A DNA stretch of 64,000 bases from Varanus komodoensis (Eukaryota; Chordata; Lepidosauria; Squamata; Varanidae). Every line of letters begins with the position of its first letter. The first letter of the stretch is position 1. The DNA is taken from assembly GCF_004798865.1 (NCBI RefSeq), contig NW_025335589.1, positions 12,419,909-12,483,908 of the forward strand, given 5' to 3'. The position numbers were made by a program, and so were the translations under genes. Below are positions 1 through 15,456 of this stretch, piece by piece. The notes beneath the pieces are model-generated. The model had not been told where the DNA came from. It worked only from the letters and a program-made list of their open reading frames with translations, and searched no databases.

Positions 1-227
1 CCATTGGCTCATTTAAAATGATTGTTTGAACTATAGAGCAGAAGAGAATAAAAGAATAATTAAATGCCTGCTTTTCACATCAGTAATTTAGAACACATTC
101 CTATAGATATTTATCCAGTTAAAAGTCTGATTGAGCTCACTGGAAATTACTTCAGGGATATCATATAATTTCAAGTACATGACTTCAGGATAAAGTTATA
201 AAACTAAGCACACTTAACTAAAGCTAG

Positions 228-282
228 AAAGTAAGTTCTATTGTGTTCAATCAGACTTATTTCTGAGTAGACTTGCAAATGG
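228..282. repeat. Short squamate interspersed repeat fragment
   Basis: The stretch with a CAATCAGACTTATTTCTGAG core resembles the common squamate repeat built around AGTCCCATTGA and TTCTGAGTAGACATGCATAGGATTG. It is short and diverged. Similar pieces occur near 33160 and 59465. The family name is not certain. Confidence 0.45.
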
Positions 283-1904
283 TTTGCTAAGTCTTCAATC
301 CAAACAAAAAACAAAACAAAAATTACATTTTACTCCAAATGCTTAGACATGGTTGTCACATTCTCAGGTCTGCTTCTAACCAGGGTCTTCTTAATTTACC
401 TGGCAGACAATAACTGAAACAAAATGGGGTCACATTCCTGCATGGTATAAAGACCTATGATGGTTTAGAAAATACCTGCCCACAATTAATATCTGCTCAC
501 ACTGAAGATTAGAAGGTTTTCATGAAATAGAGAGATGCCTAAAATAGGAAGGAACAGAACTACATTGTGGTGCTTACCCAGAAACAGAATCAACTTCAAG
601 TAAACAACTACACTATGACAGAGGTCAAGCTGATTCTCAGCTTTTTCCAAATCCTCCTATTTTACAAATTGTTGAGATGAAAGGTTGAATGATATCTTAA
701 TATATGGAACTAGAGTGTTTTGTAATATTGTTGCCTCAGTACATAGTTATATGAAATGTATACCATTCATTTATATATACTGTGTACAGTTGCGTGAAAT
801 AGGCAAGAAAGCCATCCAGCAGAAGAAGCAGAACTAATAAAGTCTGACCCATTAAGTCTGATCATGATGGCCTGCATTTTCCTGCAAATTCTCCTTCTCC
901 TCCCCTTTCTGTTCCCACACTCCTCTTCGAATCCAAATCATATTTCATAAAATATGAAAGTACAGAGTGGTGACAATATACTTTGTGCATTTACAAATTG
1001 TATATCCAACACAATTATCTTATTTCAGTGCAAACATTTATCTGAGATCTGTAAAAATAACAAAATACATTTTTATGTGCACAAGGACAGAGAACAGCAC
1101 TTCTAAGATGAAGTTTTCAATATTAAATTTCTTTATTTCTTTAATGTGATTAGAAGATAGACACATGTCCTTTACATAGGTAACTAGTGCTTTCACTCAA
1201 CCCTGTTTTACCTATGCATAAGATATCTCAACTCACACTTATCCCCTCATGTGATTAGACCTCCTATCAACAGAGCAGTAATTGATTCTCTACCCTGATT
1301 CTACCTGGGGCCACAGGTGGGCTCCTAAAGCATGCCCAGTGGTTCTGGGCTTGTTTACTCTCCATAGCTCCTTTTCTGTTTTCAGTCCTGCCTCCTTCCA
1401 TTTATGGGGGGAAAAACCTGAAAGGCACAACCGTTGCCAAGATACCATTGTCTTCCAGGTCAACAGTGCCCTCCATCTCCTTTTCTCTTGTACCTGTTCC
1501 TTCTTGTTTCTGCTGAAGTACGTGACTCAGTGGCAGGGCATGGTTTTGCATGCAGAAGATCCGATCACTACGCTTTATTCAAGGGTGGAAATAGTGGAAA
1601 GCCACTGCCAGTAAGTGCTAAATATACAAGGTAAGATGGAAGCAACTTCCTAAGCTTCACCACTTAATGTCTATTGGTTCCACCGTATTTTTGTTCTTGG
1701 TGGTAGTTTGTGTGTCTGTTTCCTGGCTACTTTTACTACCACCTTCATATTTCACCAGCATAGTAAAATATTGTAGCTACTTGGAGCTGTTGTACTTGCA
1801 GTTGAGAAACCACTGTACATCAACCAAAGAGGACTGATTTTTTCCACTAAATACGATCATGGTTAGTAACCAAGATCATTCTATACTACCACTAGGATCA
1901 GAGG

Positions 1905-2045
1905 CACTTGGAGAGATCTATTGCCTTCATGTTCTGCTTCACCTAGAGGCTTCCCATTGGCAGCTGGTTGGTCATTGTGAACTTCAGCATGCTGGAACAG
2001 ATAGTTTTGGTTTAATGAAGCAGGGCTCTTATGTTCACCAACTGT
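1905..2045 (+). repeat. CR1-like LINE 3' tail fragment
   Basis: The sequence runs ggcttcccattggcagctgg, ttggtcattgtgaacttcag, catgctggaacagat and ends agcagggctcttatgttc. This is the order of the abundant squamate 3' tail (…CATCTGGTTGGCCACTGTG… GGATGCTGGACTAGATGG… CTCTTATGTTCTTATG). A 153-codon open frame (1859-2320) covers it, but this is a chance frame over the repeat. It is diverged and therefore old. A related copy is at 10285 and an inverted one at 29860. Confidence 0.7.
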
Positions 2046-4747
2046 GTCAATCAGAGCCCTCTCTTCAGCATGCACTTCCTTATCTCCTTAGCACTGCAGT
2101 TTTGAGATGGCACTCACAGACTTTAACAGTCAGATTCCCAAATGATATGACTAGATCCCAACCTGTGCTTCTCATGCTGCTTCAGGTAGAAATGAGCCAA
2201 ACTAAGTCAAACATATATTTTGTAAAGCTGTCTGAACTTAAAAATGATTTTAAAATTACAAAGATTAAAATTCCCATTTCCTCACATGCAGTTTCCCTCC
2301 TCCCCATTGATAAAGATTAAGAAAAGCTTTGGGCCTTATTATTCTCTGAACTAATGTATATGCAAATGAAGGGTGATTATATCAATAAATGCAGCAAAAC
2401 TGTGAAGAAAGTGAATCTTTTTATAGAAAGTGCAGGTTGACTTTCTTAGTTCAAAAAAGTAGAAATAATACTGAATCTCTTGGTTTTTGAGGGAAGAAAT
2501 CATTACAGTATAGTTTTTAATGATTTCCTCTATGATTAAAATAAATTATTTTAAAATCCCATATTAAGCACAATTATTATTTTTTGGATTTCCACTAGCG
2601 TATACACTGACAACCTGATGTTGAACAGCATTAAATTTCAGAGTCGCATGCTAGAGTTTCATTTTGGGATGAAACTGACATGTCTCTGCTTAATTGGGAG
2701 TATTAAATGTAAGATACCTTCTGAACATGGGCAATGAACTGCCTTGTGAATGTTAATTTTTTGCCATAGCAGAATGGAATCTGAAACTTTTAATATGACA
2801 TGTTATCTTGGCATATGGCTTCATGCTGCTTTCTTGGTAAAAGAGAATCAAGGCAGATGATGCATTGACTGATGTGGAATAATGAGATAGAAGTTCAGTG
2901 ATGGAGCATACAAATTCCCATTTGCTTTGTCTTTCTCAAGGCTTCCACTATGATCTAATATATGATGTAGCATGTTTACCATATATATATGTTATTCCCA
3001 TGAGTATGATATTCTTGATGAAAGCCACTGTGCATTTAGCCCTGCCTCAGTCTTTCTCTCCTGGCCATCATTGCCACCATGTTCTCCATAAGGTTTGAAG
3101 TGTGTGCTCTGTGGGAGCTCCGATATGGTTTGGAGCCCTGCATTATCAGGGTTCTAAACTGCATGAAGAGCTCCCAAGTATGCCAAAGATGCCACACTGT
3201 ATACATTATACTGGACACAGGTGAGACAGGTGTGATGCGAGGGGCATAACTTCAGGGCTGGGATGAAAAGGGTGACCACACTCTGCTTTTCACTAGAGTT
3301 GTGCTACACATGGAAGAAACACATGAATCTGGCTACTGTGCTACACATTTAATCAGCCAGTAAGGGTGGGAGGCATGATAATCATACGTTCTGCTGCAGG
3401 GAATGTCATGAAGAAGAAAGTCCAAAAAATTCTTGCAGTGATGGTAGCTTTGTGTTTCTTATGATGGATAATTCCATTTTACCATACCCAGCCTTAGTTA
3501 TCCTGTAGTCAGTCCCTCTGCTTTTATTTTTTGGAGTTCAAAATGGAGTACTATCTCCCTGCTTCAGCAAATATCCCATCAGGTTCCAGCTGGTGGGGAA
3601 TGCAAATCATGGTTGATGTAAGTTTCAAAGTCTGAGTTCCGATTAGCCATTTTTGCATGACTAAAAAGGTAACTGTAAGTCTGAGGTAATTTCTTTCCCT
3701 TCATTTCTCAAAGGAATACTTCAAATGCCTTGGGGCTTCACTAGACTGTCGCATACTTGTGCAGGCAGTTATTGGGGACCAGTTTATGGGAAGTGATTGA
3801 TAAGAACACAAAATTGGAAGAAGACTGAATGGCCCAGCCCCTCCCATGTCTTCTGTTCACAGCAACTGCAGTTGAAGAATATTTTAAGTTATACATTTTC
3901 TTTATGTTAGCAGTCCTTCGAAGCTATGCCAAACAAACTTCTAAAGTTTGAATTGATCATGCACAGTACACAAGGATTTGGAAGCTTTTTTGATATACAA
4001 ACAATCCTTTTTTTTAACCTGGCAGTGAAAGGGTAGCAGCATGAATGCAGCTTATCCTAGGATACATGAACAAACGCCACAGGCAACAGCAGCTCCTAAT
4101 GTCAAAAAAGACATTTTTGACAGAGCTGTCAGGATTGAGTACCCATGGTAACTTGAGTTTACACCAAATGGGTGGAGTTGTTAGTCACAGATCAGAGTCA
4201 TTAAGAAAATTCACTTTTTCTAGTCCTTGTTTCCAGTGATGGGACTGGAGTGTTCTGGATACCTTTGCAATAAGGAACAGGGCAGATTAAATTAAGCCAC
4301 ATCTTTCTTCTTCTAGGGATATTCTTCATTTTTACTTTTTTAAGGGAATCCCCATGGTTTTCTCTTTCACACAGTTATATAATGCACACATACTTTTTTT
4401 AAACAACAAAAATGAGAACAAGACTATCTATTTATCAATTCCGAATCAACTATTACACATGCTTAAGTCCAGGAGAACTTTAAATGGGAAAGCCATGAGC
4501 AATACAGCCATTTTTGTTTTTCTTAAATAGACAAGTATAAAACAGGAATACTAGGAACTGAAATAGCATGAAAAATATTAGAAAGCTAGTCCTCTCAGAT
4601 GCATGCTACGCAGGGACTTTGGGTTAAATTTGAGGATCCTGAAGACAAGTCCTGTCCTGAAAATACTGACAAATTAACTCAGCACTGGAAGAATTTTTCT
4701 AGAAGGTCCAGTCCCTCAAGCATCCAACTGTTAAATGGGCAACATGA

Positions 4748-4985
4748 AAGCCAGTGTGGTATAGTGGTTAAGAGCATGGGACTGGGACTCAGACAATCTG
4801 GGTTCCAGTTCCCGCTCAGCCATGGAGTCAACTGGGTGACTTTGGGCCTGTCACAGACTCTCAGCCCAACCTACCTCACAAGGTTGTTGTTGTGGGGATA
4901 AGATGGAGGAGGAGAATGATGTAAGCTGCCTTGAGCCCTTCGTAGGAAAAAGGCAGGATATAAATCGAAAAATAAATAAATAAAA
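4748..4985 (+). repeat. Sauria SINE (tRNA-derived)
   Basis: A nearly full-length Sauria SINE. The tRNA-like head contains a box A region (tggtatagtggttaagag) and a box B region (gggttccagttccc, 4799-4812). The body follows (gggtgactttgggcctgtca, then cagactctcagcccaaccta), then the tail (gtaagctgccttgagccctt ... ggcaggatataaat) and a run of AAAT units. Sauria SINEs are restricted to squamates and share their 3' end with Bov-B LINEs, whose enzymes are thought to move them. The RNA polymerase III promoter boxes look readable, but the body has indels typical of an old copy. Confidence 0.9.
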
Positions 4986-6649
4986 ACACTGTTCTCTACA
5001 GCTGATGACTTCAACTGGCTGTGGGTGAAGAGGATGAATGTTGGGTAATGCTCTTCAGGGTCTCCCTGCTCATTGGAAAACACTGAGATCCACTATGAGG
5101 AATCAAAGGGCAGTGGTACCTCCCAGGAGTCCTGTGATACAGAAAACAAGATTGGGAAGGGCAAGGGACTGGTAGTAGTGCTTTCCCAGGGTTGCTGCCA
5201 GTGGAAGCTTTAATCTGTGATGGCCCTCAGCCTGGGCCATGGCATACTGCTATTTTTGGCAGTTAAGTATCCGTGGAAACAATTGGGAAAGCATTTCCCA
5301 TCCATATTCCAAAAATTTTTCTCCCCAGGTCATGACTTTATCATGACCATTATCATTTTCTGCCATTTTCCTGTGAACATGTTTTCATATTAATGCAGCT
5401 TCACATTCAAGTAAGAGTTGAAGGATAGCTTGATCATGAGGTTGTTTGTTGCTGTTGCTTTCAGTTGGACATTTTCAAATAAATCAATGCTGTAAAATTT
5501 ATATTTTCAATTTCAATAATAAGTTAATGTATGAACTGTTATTATTAATGGCACAATGTAAATTAAAAGTGTCACTTCAAATGTATTAACTTTTTGAAGA
5601 ATGCTAGTAAGGTTCCACAAAGCTGACACCTGGAATGAAGGTAGATAAATTGGGATCCTCATCTTGCTACAATCACTCCCCCACATTTATTATATACATT
5701 ATAGTAGTCCAAAATTGAAGTAGAATTAAATATTCTGCCTTTGAAATATTCATTGTCTTTCTTTGAAGTTCTAATGAAAATAGTAGAACAAAGTTACTTG
5801 AACCTTATTTACCACATTTAAAGGAAGGCATAGCCTCAGGAATGCTTGAAGGGGTGAACATCAAAATAGTTTCTGATTGAAAATTTCTCCTATGACCATT
5901 AGCACTTCAGACAAAGAGAATGAGCTATTTCAAAGATAGAATAATTATTTCTATTTAAATTCTAGGCGATCTCACCAGTAGGTTGATTGTTCATTCTTGC
6001 ATATGTGAAGGTAGATACTGTGTGATGTTCAGAGCACCTGCTAGAATGATTAAAGCAGCTAAAGATCAGGAATGAATATTTTACAATTATTTAATTTAAC
6101 ACTGCTTTGAAACATTGTATAATATTATAATTAGAGCCTTTAATTTATTCCAATTATCTTACTTTACTTAGATTTATGAACTGCGATGCTGACATAATCT
6201 GCTCTATAGACTTCTAAGATGTCTTTCTTCAGGCAATCTACTTCCTCTTACTGCTCACAGAAACTGAATGTATGGTTAGTATAAGGCATAGGAATCTGTG
6301 GGTACAACTGAGATCATACTGATGCTCTTTTGCTTACATGGGCATGCAACAGTCACAAGATTTGGTTTAGAACCCAAGTTGATGTTGCAGAAAACAACAT
6401 GTTTCACTTCTGATTCAGTAGCTACTGAATTCAGCTCAAGAACCAAAGCTGAGCTTTCCATCCTAATATCATTGGAAACAATCAATAGCAATAATATTTC
6501 CTGTATTTGACAGAATAGGATAATGTGTGGAGTATGTTGTTGTTTGAGAATGCAGTCTGCCAAATTTCAGACAAACAGCTGCAGGGCTTGTTTGTTTTCT
6601 ACCTTTAAATCATGTTTGGTTGTTTGTTGAATGGGAAACTCCAATACTG

Positions 6650-6816
6650 TATTTATTATTTATTTACACCCCACCTTTCTTCCATTGTGGAATGTAAAGA
6701 GGCTAAATGTGGTTGCTGGGTGGTCCTTTCTTCCAAGCACTGATCAGACCCAGACCTTCTTAGTTGCAGCATGGTGGCTTCCTTGGATACTTTCAGATCA
6801 TACCCTGGAAGCATGG
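6650..6816 (-). repeat. 5S-rRNA-derived SINE (5S-Sauria-like)
   Basis: On the minus strand the stretch reads gcaactaagaaggtctgggt, then ctgatcagtgcttggaaga. This aligns with the interior of vertebrate 5S rRNA (GAAGCTAAGCAGGGTCGGG, then AGTACTTGGATGGGAGACC), the internal RNA polymerase III promoter. It is followed by aatggaagaaaggtggggtg and an AAATAAATAA tail, the same type of 3' end as Sauria SINEs. This fits the 5S-Sauria family. The upstream part of the 5S head is diverged. It could also be called a SINE3-class element. Confidence 0.75.
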
Positions 6817-8799
6817 CAGTTTTTAATTTAACAGGCATAGTGACTCTTTCATGCACATTTAGTTTTAAAGACAAGTCCACACATTGATTGATGTCAGATG
6901 CAATAATACCTTCACACAATTTATTGTGCATGTGAAGCTGGCATAGATATATTTCTAGAAACATGGTTGTTCCTTCATATGAGATAAATAGACAACGGTT
7001 CTATTTAACCTTCCAGTTATATGTTTTGTTATTAATTCAGTTGTCTTATTTTTTAACTTTTGCATTGCATTTTCAATGCACACTGAATATAATGTGGCCA
7101 TGTTCTTGACCTGTGAAATTGTTGTATTCTGGAAAAATTATTTCAAGCGAAGATTTAATTGAAGATCTTTTGTACTGCCACCAATTATACCAAAGCATGT
7201 TTATTTATTTCTTTGTAGTCACATACAACCCAGAGTTGTCCTTTATCATGCTGTGTTCCAATGCAGAGGATCCAAAGGGACTGTCTCTGTAGTTGCACAG
7301 TGTAGCCACTTGAGGGTGTCAAAATACTTTGGCCAAATATTGTGAAAAAATGCTTTCCACTGGTTATTAAAGACCTAAAAGAAATGGTTTGATGCTTGTT
7401 TCCTAAGGTCCTTTCGATACTGGCACTGCTGTTGAGCATTTTCACCAATGACTGATGACAGCTTCATTTTAATAGACAAGTTTTTTCATACTGCTCCTAA
7501 TTTGATGGATTTCTCAGCTGCAGTTAATTTAAAGCCTTCCCTGACATGGTATGCAGACAATTCATTTTTATTTAAACCAGCTCTCATAGTTCTTAAAGCA
7601 AGGTGCAATCTATGAACATGGAATTCCTTAATTAGTGAACAAATTTGAATATATCATTCAGAAAACAACAGCCACACAGTCATAATTTAATTCCTGGTTT
7701 AATTCAATGTCAGAGGCTAGCCAAATGTTTGCTTTAAAAATTTTTTTGCAATGTTAAAGTCAGTGCCTTGGAAGCTGGGTTTTGCAAATGTATAAAGCTG
7801 AAGCCAAGGTCAGAACATACTTTACAGAAATGAGAAACAAGCTCTTGCATTTCAGGAGAAATTTTCAGAAGGAAGAGTGAAAAAAAAAGCCATGGTCTTC
7901 AGAATCACCATATACAAATAGAAAATATATAATAGGACTGGATCTCTATCAGGTAAAACCATCCAGTTTCTTTTCAGTTCTTTCTGTGATGTCTATCAGA
8001 TAAGGATAGAAACACCTTTGCTGCTAGCTGTTTTTAGCATCAATAATATATCAGGTTGTATAAAAACATCTTCTGGACATTAAACAAGCCTGCAGATGGA
8101 AGTGATGGAAGTTAGGCACTGTGTTTGCTGGTTTCTCTGGCTCACTGGATTTCTGATCAGCTGCTACTTGGTGTTATTTGCAGAAGTGCCACCATTCTTG
8201 CAATGTGGTGTCAATTTTCAGAGGAAGCCATTCCCCTTGGAATAGCCATATGGATAATACCAGCCAATTAGGGATCCCCTAACAAAAATGTTGACATGAT
8301 GCTATGCAAACATCTTTGAGTTTTGAATATCTTACAAATACAATAAAGACCAAAGATGAAATTGCATGGAGCAACATAACCATCACTTTGAATGGATGAA
8401 GGCTCTGCCTCATTTCATAGCAAGAACTGCTAAAAAGGGAAGGTGCATTACAAGTTCACTTTGAAGAAGCTTCATTCTAGAATTGCACATTAAGCAAAAG
8501 ACGCTTCCTAGGTTTCTCAGACTGATGACTAGATGCAGGGTTCTTGTTGGTATCATGAAGCCTAGACACAGTGATAGGAAGGAACATTTGCTGAAAGGTA
8601 CTAAGCCTTCAAAGTCATTCAACTGTATAAAAAAAAAAAAAGAAACCTTTATCTTGAAGGGCATGATCTGCAAATTGGATAGCACGCTTATACGTGGTAT
8701 GAGAAGTGTAAGACACATGGTTGTTTCTTAAATCATTATATTAGAAAGTCATTAATGTTGTGTGAAAAAAATTAAAGATAACACTGTATACTAAGTTTC

Positions 8800-9812
8800 C
8801 CCTATGGAAGCTCTTGTATATCCAAATGCATTGGTTTTTGATATGATTGTGAGATATGATGATATTCTGGAGAATGATGGAAAATTGAAACTGAATCAAG
8901 AATTACTAGAGCAGGGTATTGATATTTCTTGGCGGCATAAGGTTCAAATGCATGTTATGTTAAAGATTATAAAATGTGTGGTTTTTATAAGGAATTAACA
9001 ACATTTGATCAAATGATTTTAAAATCAGATGAAAAAATGATTAAAAGACTGTATAATTTTCTTTTGGATATGAGAATGAAAGACGAACAAATTAAGGAAA
9101 CTATGATAACATGGGCACAAAATTTTGGATATAATATTGAGTTACAGAAATGGTAAAAGCTGTGGGAAAGAAATATTAACGTAACCTTTGCAACCTCGTA
9201 TAAAGAAAACCTTTATAAAATGTTTTATGGATGGTATTTATCGCCAAATAGATTAGCAAAAATGTTTCCAAATATGTCAAATACATGTTGGAAATGTAAA
9301 CCTGGTACTTTTTATCATATGTGGTGGACTTGTGATAAGGCAAAAAAAATACTGGGTTAAAATACATAAATGGCTTGAGGAAATGTTACAAAAACCTTTA
9401 ATATTTAAACCTGAAGTTTCTTTTATTAGGCATTGTGTCTGATGATGTCGATAAAAAAGCAACATATCTGATTCTACACATAATCACTGCAGCAAGGATT
9501 GTATTTGCCCAACATTGGAGGAGTGAAGAACCACCCACTGATGAAGTGATTTTTAAAAAGATCTTCGATTGTGTTAAAATAGACAGTCTGACTTTGTCTC
9601 TGAAGGAGAAAGAGGATGCATATTTCTATCAAACTTGGAACTCCTTTTACTATTGGCTAGAGAAATGGGACTATGCGTAGATTTCAATATGGCTATGGAT
9701 TGTTATAAAAAACATGGGAGGCTGACCAAATATGTCCAATGTCTTTGATGACTGATATTTTAGTTTTTATTTTGTAGAAAATTATCATAATAAAACTTAT
9801 TTTTTAAAAAAG
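8800..9812 (+). mobile_element. L1-clade LINE, 5'-truncated 3' end of ORF2
   Basis: Broken open frames encode pieces such as ITWAQNFGYNIELQKW, SYKENLYKMFYGWYLSPNRL, NTCWKCKPGTFYHMWWTCDK and LILHIITAARIVFAQHWR. This is the C-terminal region of L1 ORF2, with its cysteine-rich segment (CWKC...HMWWTC) as seen in lizard L1 elements. Several frame breaks and stops separate the pieces, so it is dead. A short 3' UTR ends in an AATAAAA-like signal and an A/T run at 9790-9810. It is 5'-truncated, as most L1 copies are. Its base composition is very AT-rich, like its surroundings. Confidence 0.85.
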
Positions 9813-10284
9813 TCATTCAGCTGTACAAAGCAAAAATATTCTTTTTTTTTCTGGTTAGAGACATTGAAAGCTGCTGTATACTACGCCAGACCATCTAGCT
9901 CAGTTTTGTTTACATCATTGTCAATGGTTCTTCAGGCTTTCCAGTTCCCAACAGTATCTAGATAGGCCACAGAGTGAACTTTGATCTTTCATCCAAGCCC
10001 TGTACACTCTCTACAACTCAGCCGCACATCTCCAGCTTATTATCTGGTTATCCTTTCAACTTATTAATGCAAAAATACCTTAGCACATTAAAGACTGCCT
10101 GCATAATTCTTTCATTCATGCCACGGTTGTGATGGTTCCACACTCTAAAAGGGATAAATTCAATCACCTCCGTTTATGAAATACAAAGGGAGTGGGTTCC
10201 TAGGGTATAAAATACAGAATGTAATTTCCTGTTCTAAAGCACTAATTTCTTATTCCATTTGGAACAAAGTATTCTAAAGTATGT

Positions 10285-10556
10285 AAGAGCTTCTTCCTCC
10301 CTAGAGCACTCACTTTCGTTGGTACATGTCTTTGTCCCAGCATGCCATAATCAAAACACCTAAAGATGCAGCAGAAATTTTCATCTACAATAATAATATG
10401 GTGGTTGTTGTGGGCAACAGGAGTGGAAGAGTCCTGTTGCAGCACGTCCTGCTTGTGGGTTTCCATGGACAGCTGGTTGGCCACTTTTAACAGAATGCTG
10501 GACTAGATGGACCCTCGGGCTGATCCAGTATGGTTCTTCTTATACTCTTATGTTCA
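10285..10556 (+). repeat. CR1-like LINE 3' tail
   Basis: Clear match to the squamate tail motif: cctgcttgtgggtttccatg, acagctggttggccactttt, aacagaatgctggactagat, ggaccctcgggctgatccag, then ttcttcttatactcttatg. The repeated CTTATG-type octamer at the end is typical of CR1-clade 3' termini. The start is approximate because the 5' part is diverged. Confidence 0.75.
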
Positions 10557-12605
10557 TTAAAAATTATCAGGGCAAACAGTCAGAATGAGATACAAGAGAT
10601 TTTTTTTTGGTTGTTCCTAATGGATACTAATGCCATTTTGTTTATGAATATTTACCTAATAGCACAGATTTTCCTGAATGTTGCTCATTAACAGAAAGGT
10701 ACAACACAGACATATTTGTAAAATGCTGTAATATGTGCCTTTTTGTATCTATTCTCATCAAGCTTTTTACCTCATGCTGTGCTTTGTTTTAGTTGCTGTA
10801 TTAGACATTATTCTCCTTTTTTAGAAGCACCAAAAATTGCTGCACTAAATAGTCACTGAGTAAAAATAGTGGTAAAGAAAGCAGCTCTAGCAACGAACAC
10901 TGCCTGGTCTTCTCCTGTCTTACATTCACATACTTTGGGAAAACCTGCCCAGCAGGGAAATGTACTGCAGTGTCTTATATGCTACTTGTGAATAACATCA
11001 GCAATATCAAAAATGCTATAGAGGACTACTGAAGACATGTTCAATAACTACAGTTGGATGTGCAACAAAAGGATTCAAAAGCCTGTGTTATCTATGTTTG
11101 GGATGCCTACATTGGCTATGGATTTTGAAGACTAATCCTGAAACTTGTGATTGGCACATCTGCAAGAAAATGCTTGTGGGAATCCAAAAGCCATGATGGC
11201 CAGTGTGTACTACCAAAAATACTTACATGACAAGAAAATATAGTATGATACTATAGAACATATGCAAAAATTCACGAGTTTTAATGAGCAAAATATACTT
11301 TAACAACCATTTAAGTATTCTTTCAGTGCATAGCTTTCTTTAAAACAGACAATACCATACTCTTACAATATCTCAAATGGGGACAGTTATATTAATTGTG
11401 AACTCTCATTGCTCTGATGTTAATATTTATATGATTCCAAATCATCTGGTATGTGATGTCCAACAAAGAAAACCCATAATTTTTATCAATGGAGTGTTAA
11501 TTTTCCTAGCTCTGACCTAAATACTATTTAAAATATGTATTTTAAATCAATATGTTTCCTCTAAGTTCCATAAATAAGAATGTTTCACCCATATAGTCTT
11601 TTGGCTAGCCTTACCATGAACTGCCTTGAATTCTACACATTCCCCAAAATATTTCACCTTCACCCATTTATTCTAGGAGTGTTAGTATTAACAATATGAT
11701 GGTGTGGAAATTTGTTGGGTGCACTTTTTAATATGCACTTCAAAAACTAATATGTGAAACAAACCACAGCAGTAGTTCCATATTTATAACTTTGAAAGCT
11801 GTAACACGATTATCCAATGCACGGATGTATGCATATGAAGGAAAAACACATGCATTATATAATGGAAAATTGTTTGTAAAAAGTCACATATTAGGGGAAA
11901 TAGTTTATGAGGAAAAATGTACACAAAATGCATATTAATCCTTGTGAAGACATTAAAAAAATTAACAAACTGCTAATATAGAACAAGCCGATTAACAAAC
12001 TGATAATATAGAATAAAACAAATTAAAGTCTGTCAAAATTGACAGTTTTGCTAGATTTTTTTCTTTGTCAATGCAAAATCTTTACTTTCTAATGAGCTAG
12101 TATTCCTCTAAACTCCTTATCCGAATCATATGTTACTTGATAGTTTTAAGGTTACTTGCACAAAGATCCAACCTTGCATGTAGCTTAGGTAATGTGGGAA
12201 AGTAAGGTAAGATGTAAAATCCAGTGAAAGTTTACACCTGTAATTAACCCGAAAAAAAGGGAATGCATTTTCTAGAATCATATTATTGTGATCTTTTAGT
12301 AAATTGTATTCCTCCATAAAATTTCTTAAGAAACCACCAGATGCTGCAGTTCTCCTCCAAGGCAAGAGATAGAACTTCATTCCCAGTTCCTTCAGAAAAC
12401 CAGGGTTGATGGTACAGTTACCTCAAGAGGGAGGAAATGGGAAATGGGTGGATCAGTGGAAAGTGTGGAGAGAGGCTGTGGATCAGCAAGATCCAAAGGA
12501 TTCTCTCTCAGCTCCCCAGCCCCACTTTTTTGCTCAGGGACAAAAAAGAATCCAATGGAATGTAGAAAATGGAAGCTTGGTTGTGGATGAGGAACATCCA
12601 AGCGC

Positions 12606-12650
12606 AGAGTGACCTGGGACCAGTCACTATATCTTAGCCCATCTTTCTTC
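12606..12650 (+). repeat. Possible Sauria SINE remnant
   Basis: The stretch cagagtgacctgggaccagt followed by cactatatcttagccc resembles the Sauria SINE body (gggtgacttgggccagtcac ... tctcagcc). No head or tail is recognisable, so this is tentative. Confidence 0.35.
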
Positions 12651-12800
12651 ATAAAGGGTAATGAAGATACAGTGTGATAACCACCCCTCCATTCTGAATA
12701 CCATATAGAAAGGTTGAATTTGAAAATAACAAATGCATACTGAATATCTGGTCAGACTTTGGCTCCAAGCCTTGGCTGTGCTACAGTTTTATGCCACCTA

Positions 12801-15456
<2,656 letters not shown>

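Noticed and set aside
1859-2320. 153-codon plus-strand open frame
   Set aside because: It overlaps a CR1-like tail, has no family similarity and no supporting splice or start context.
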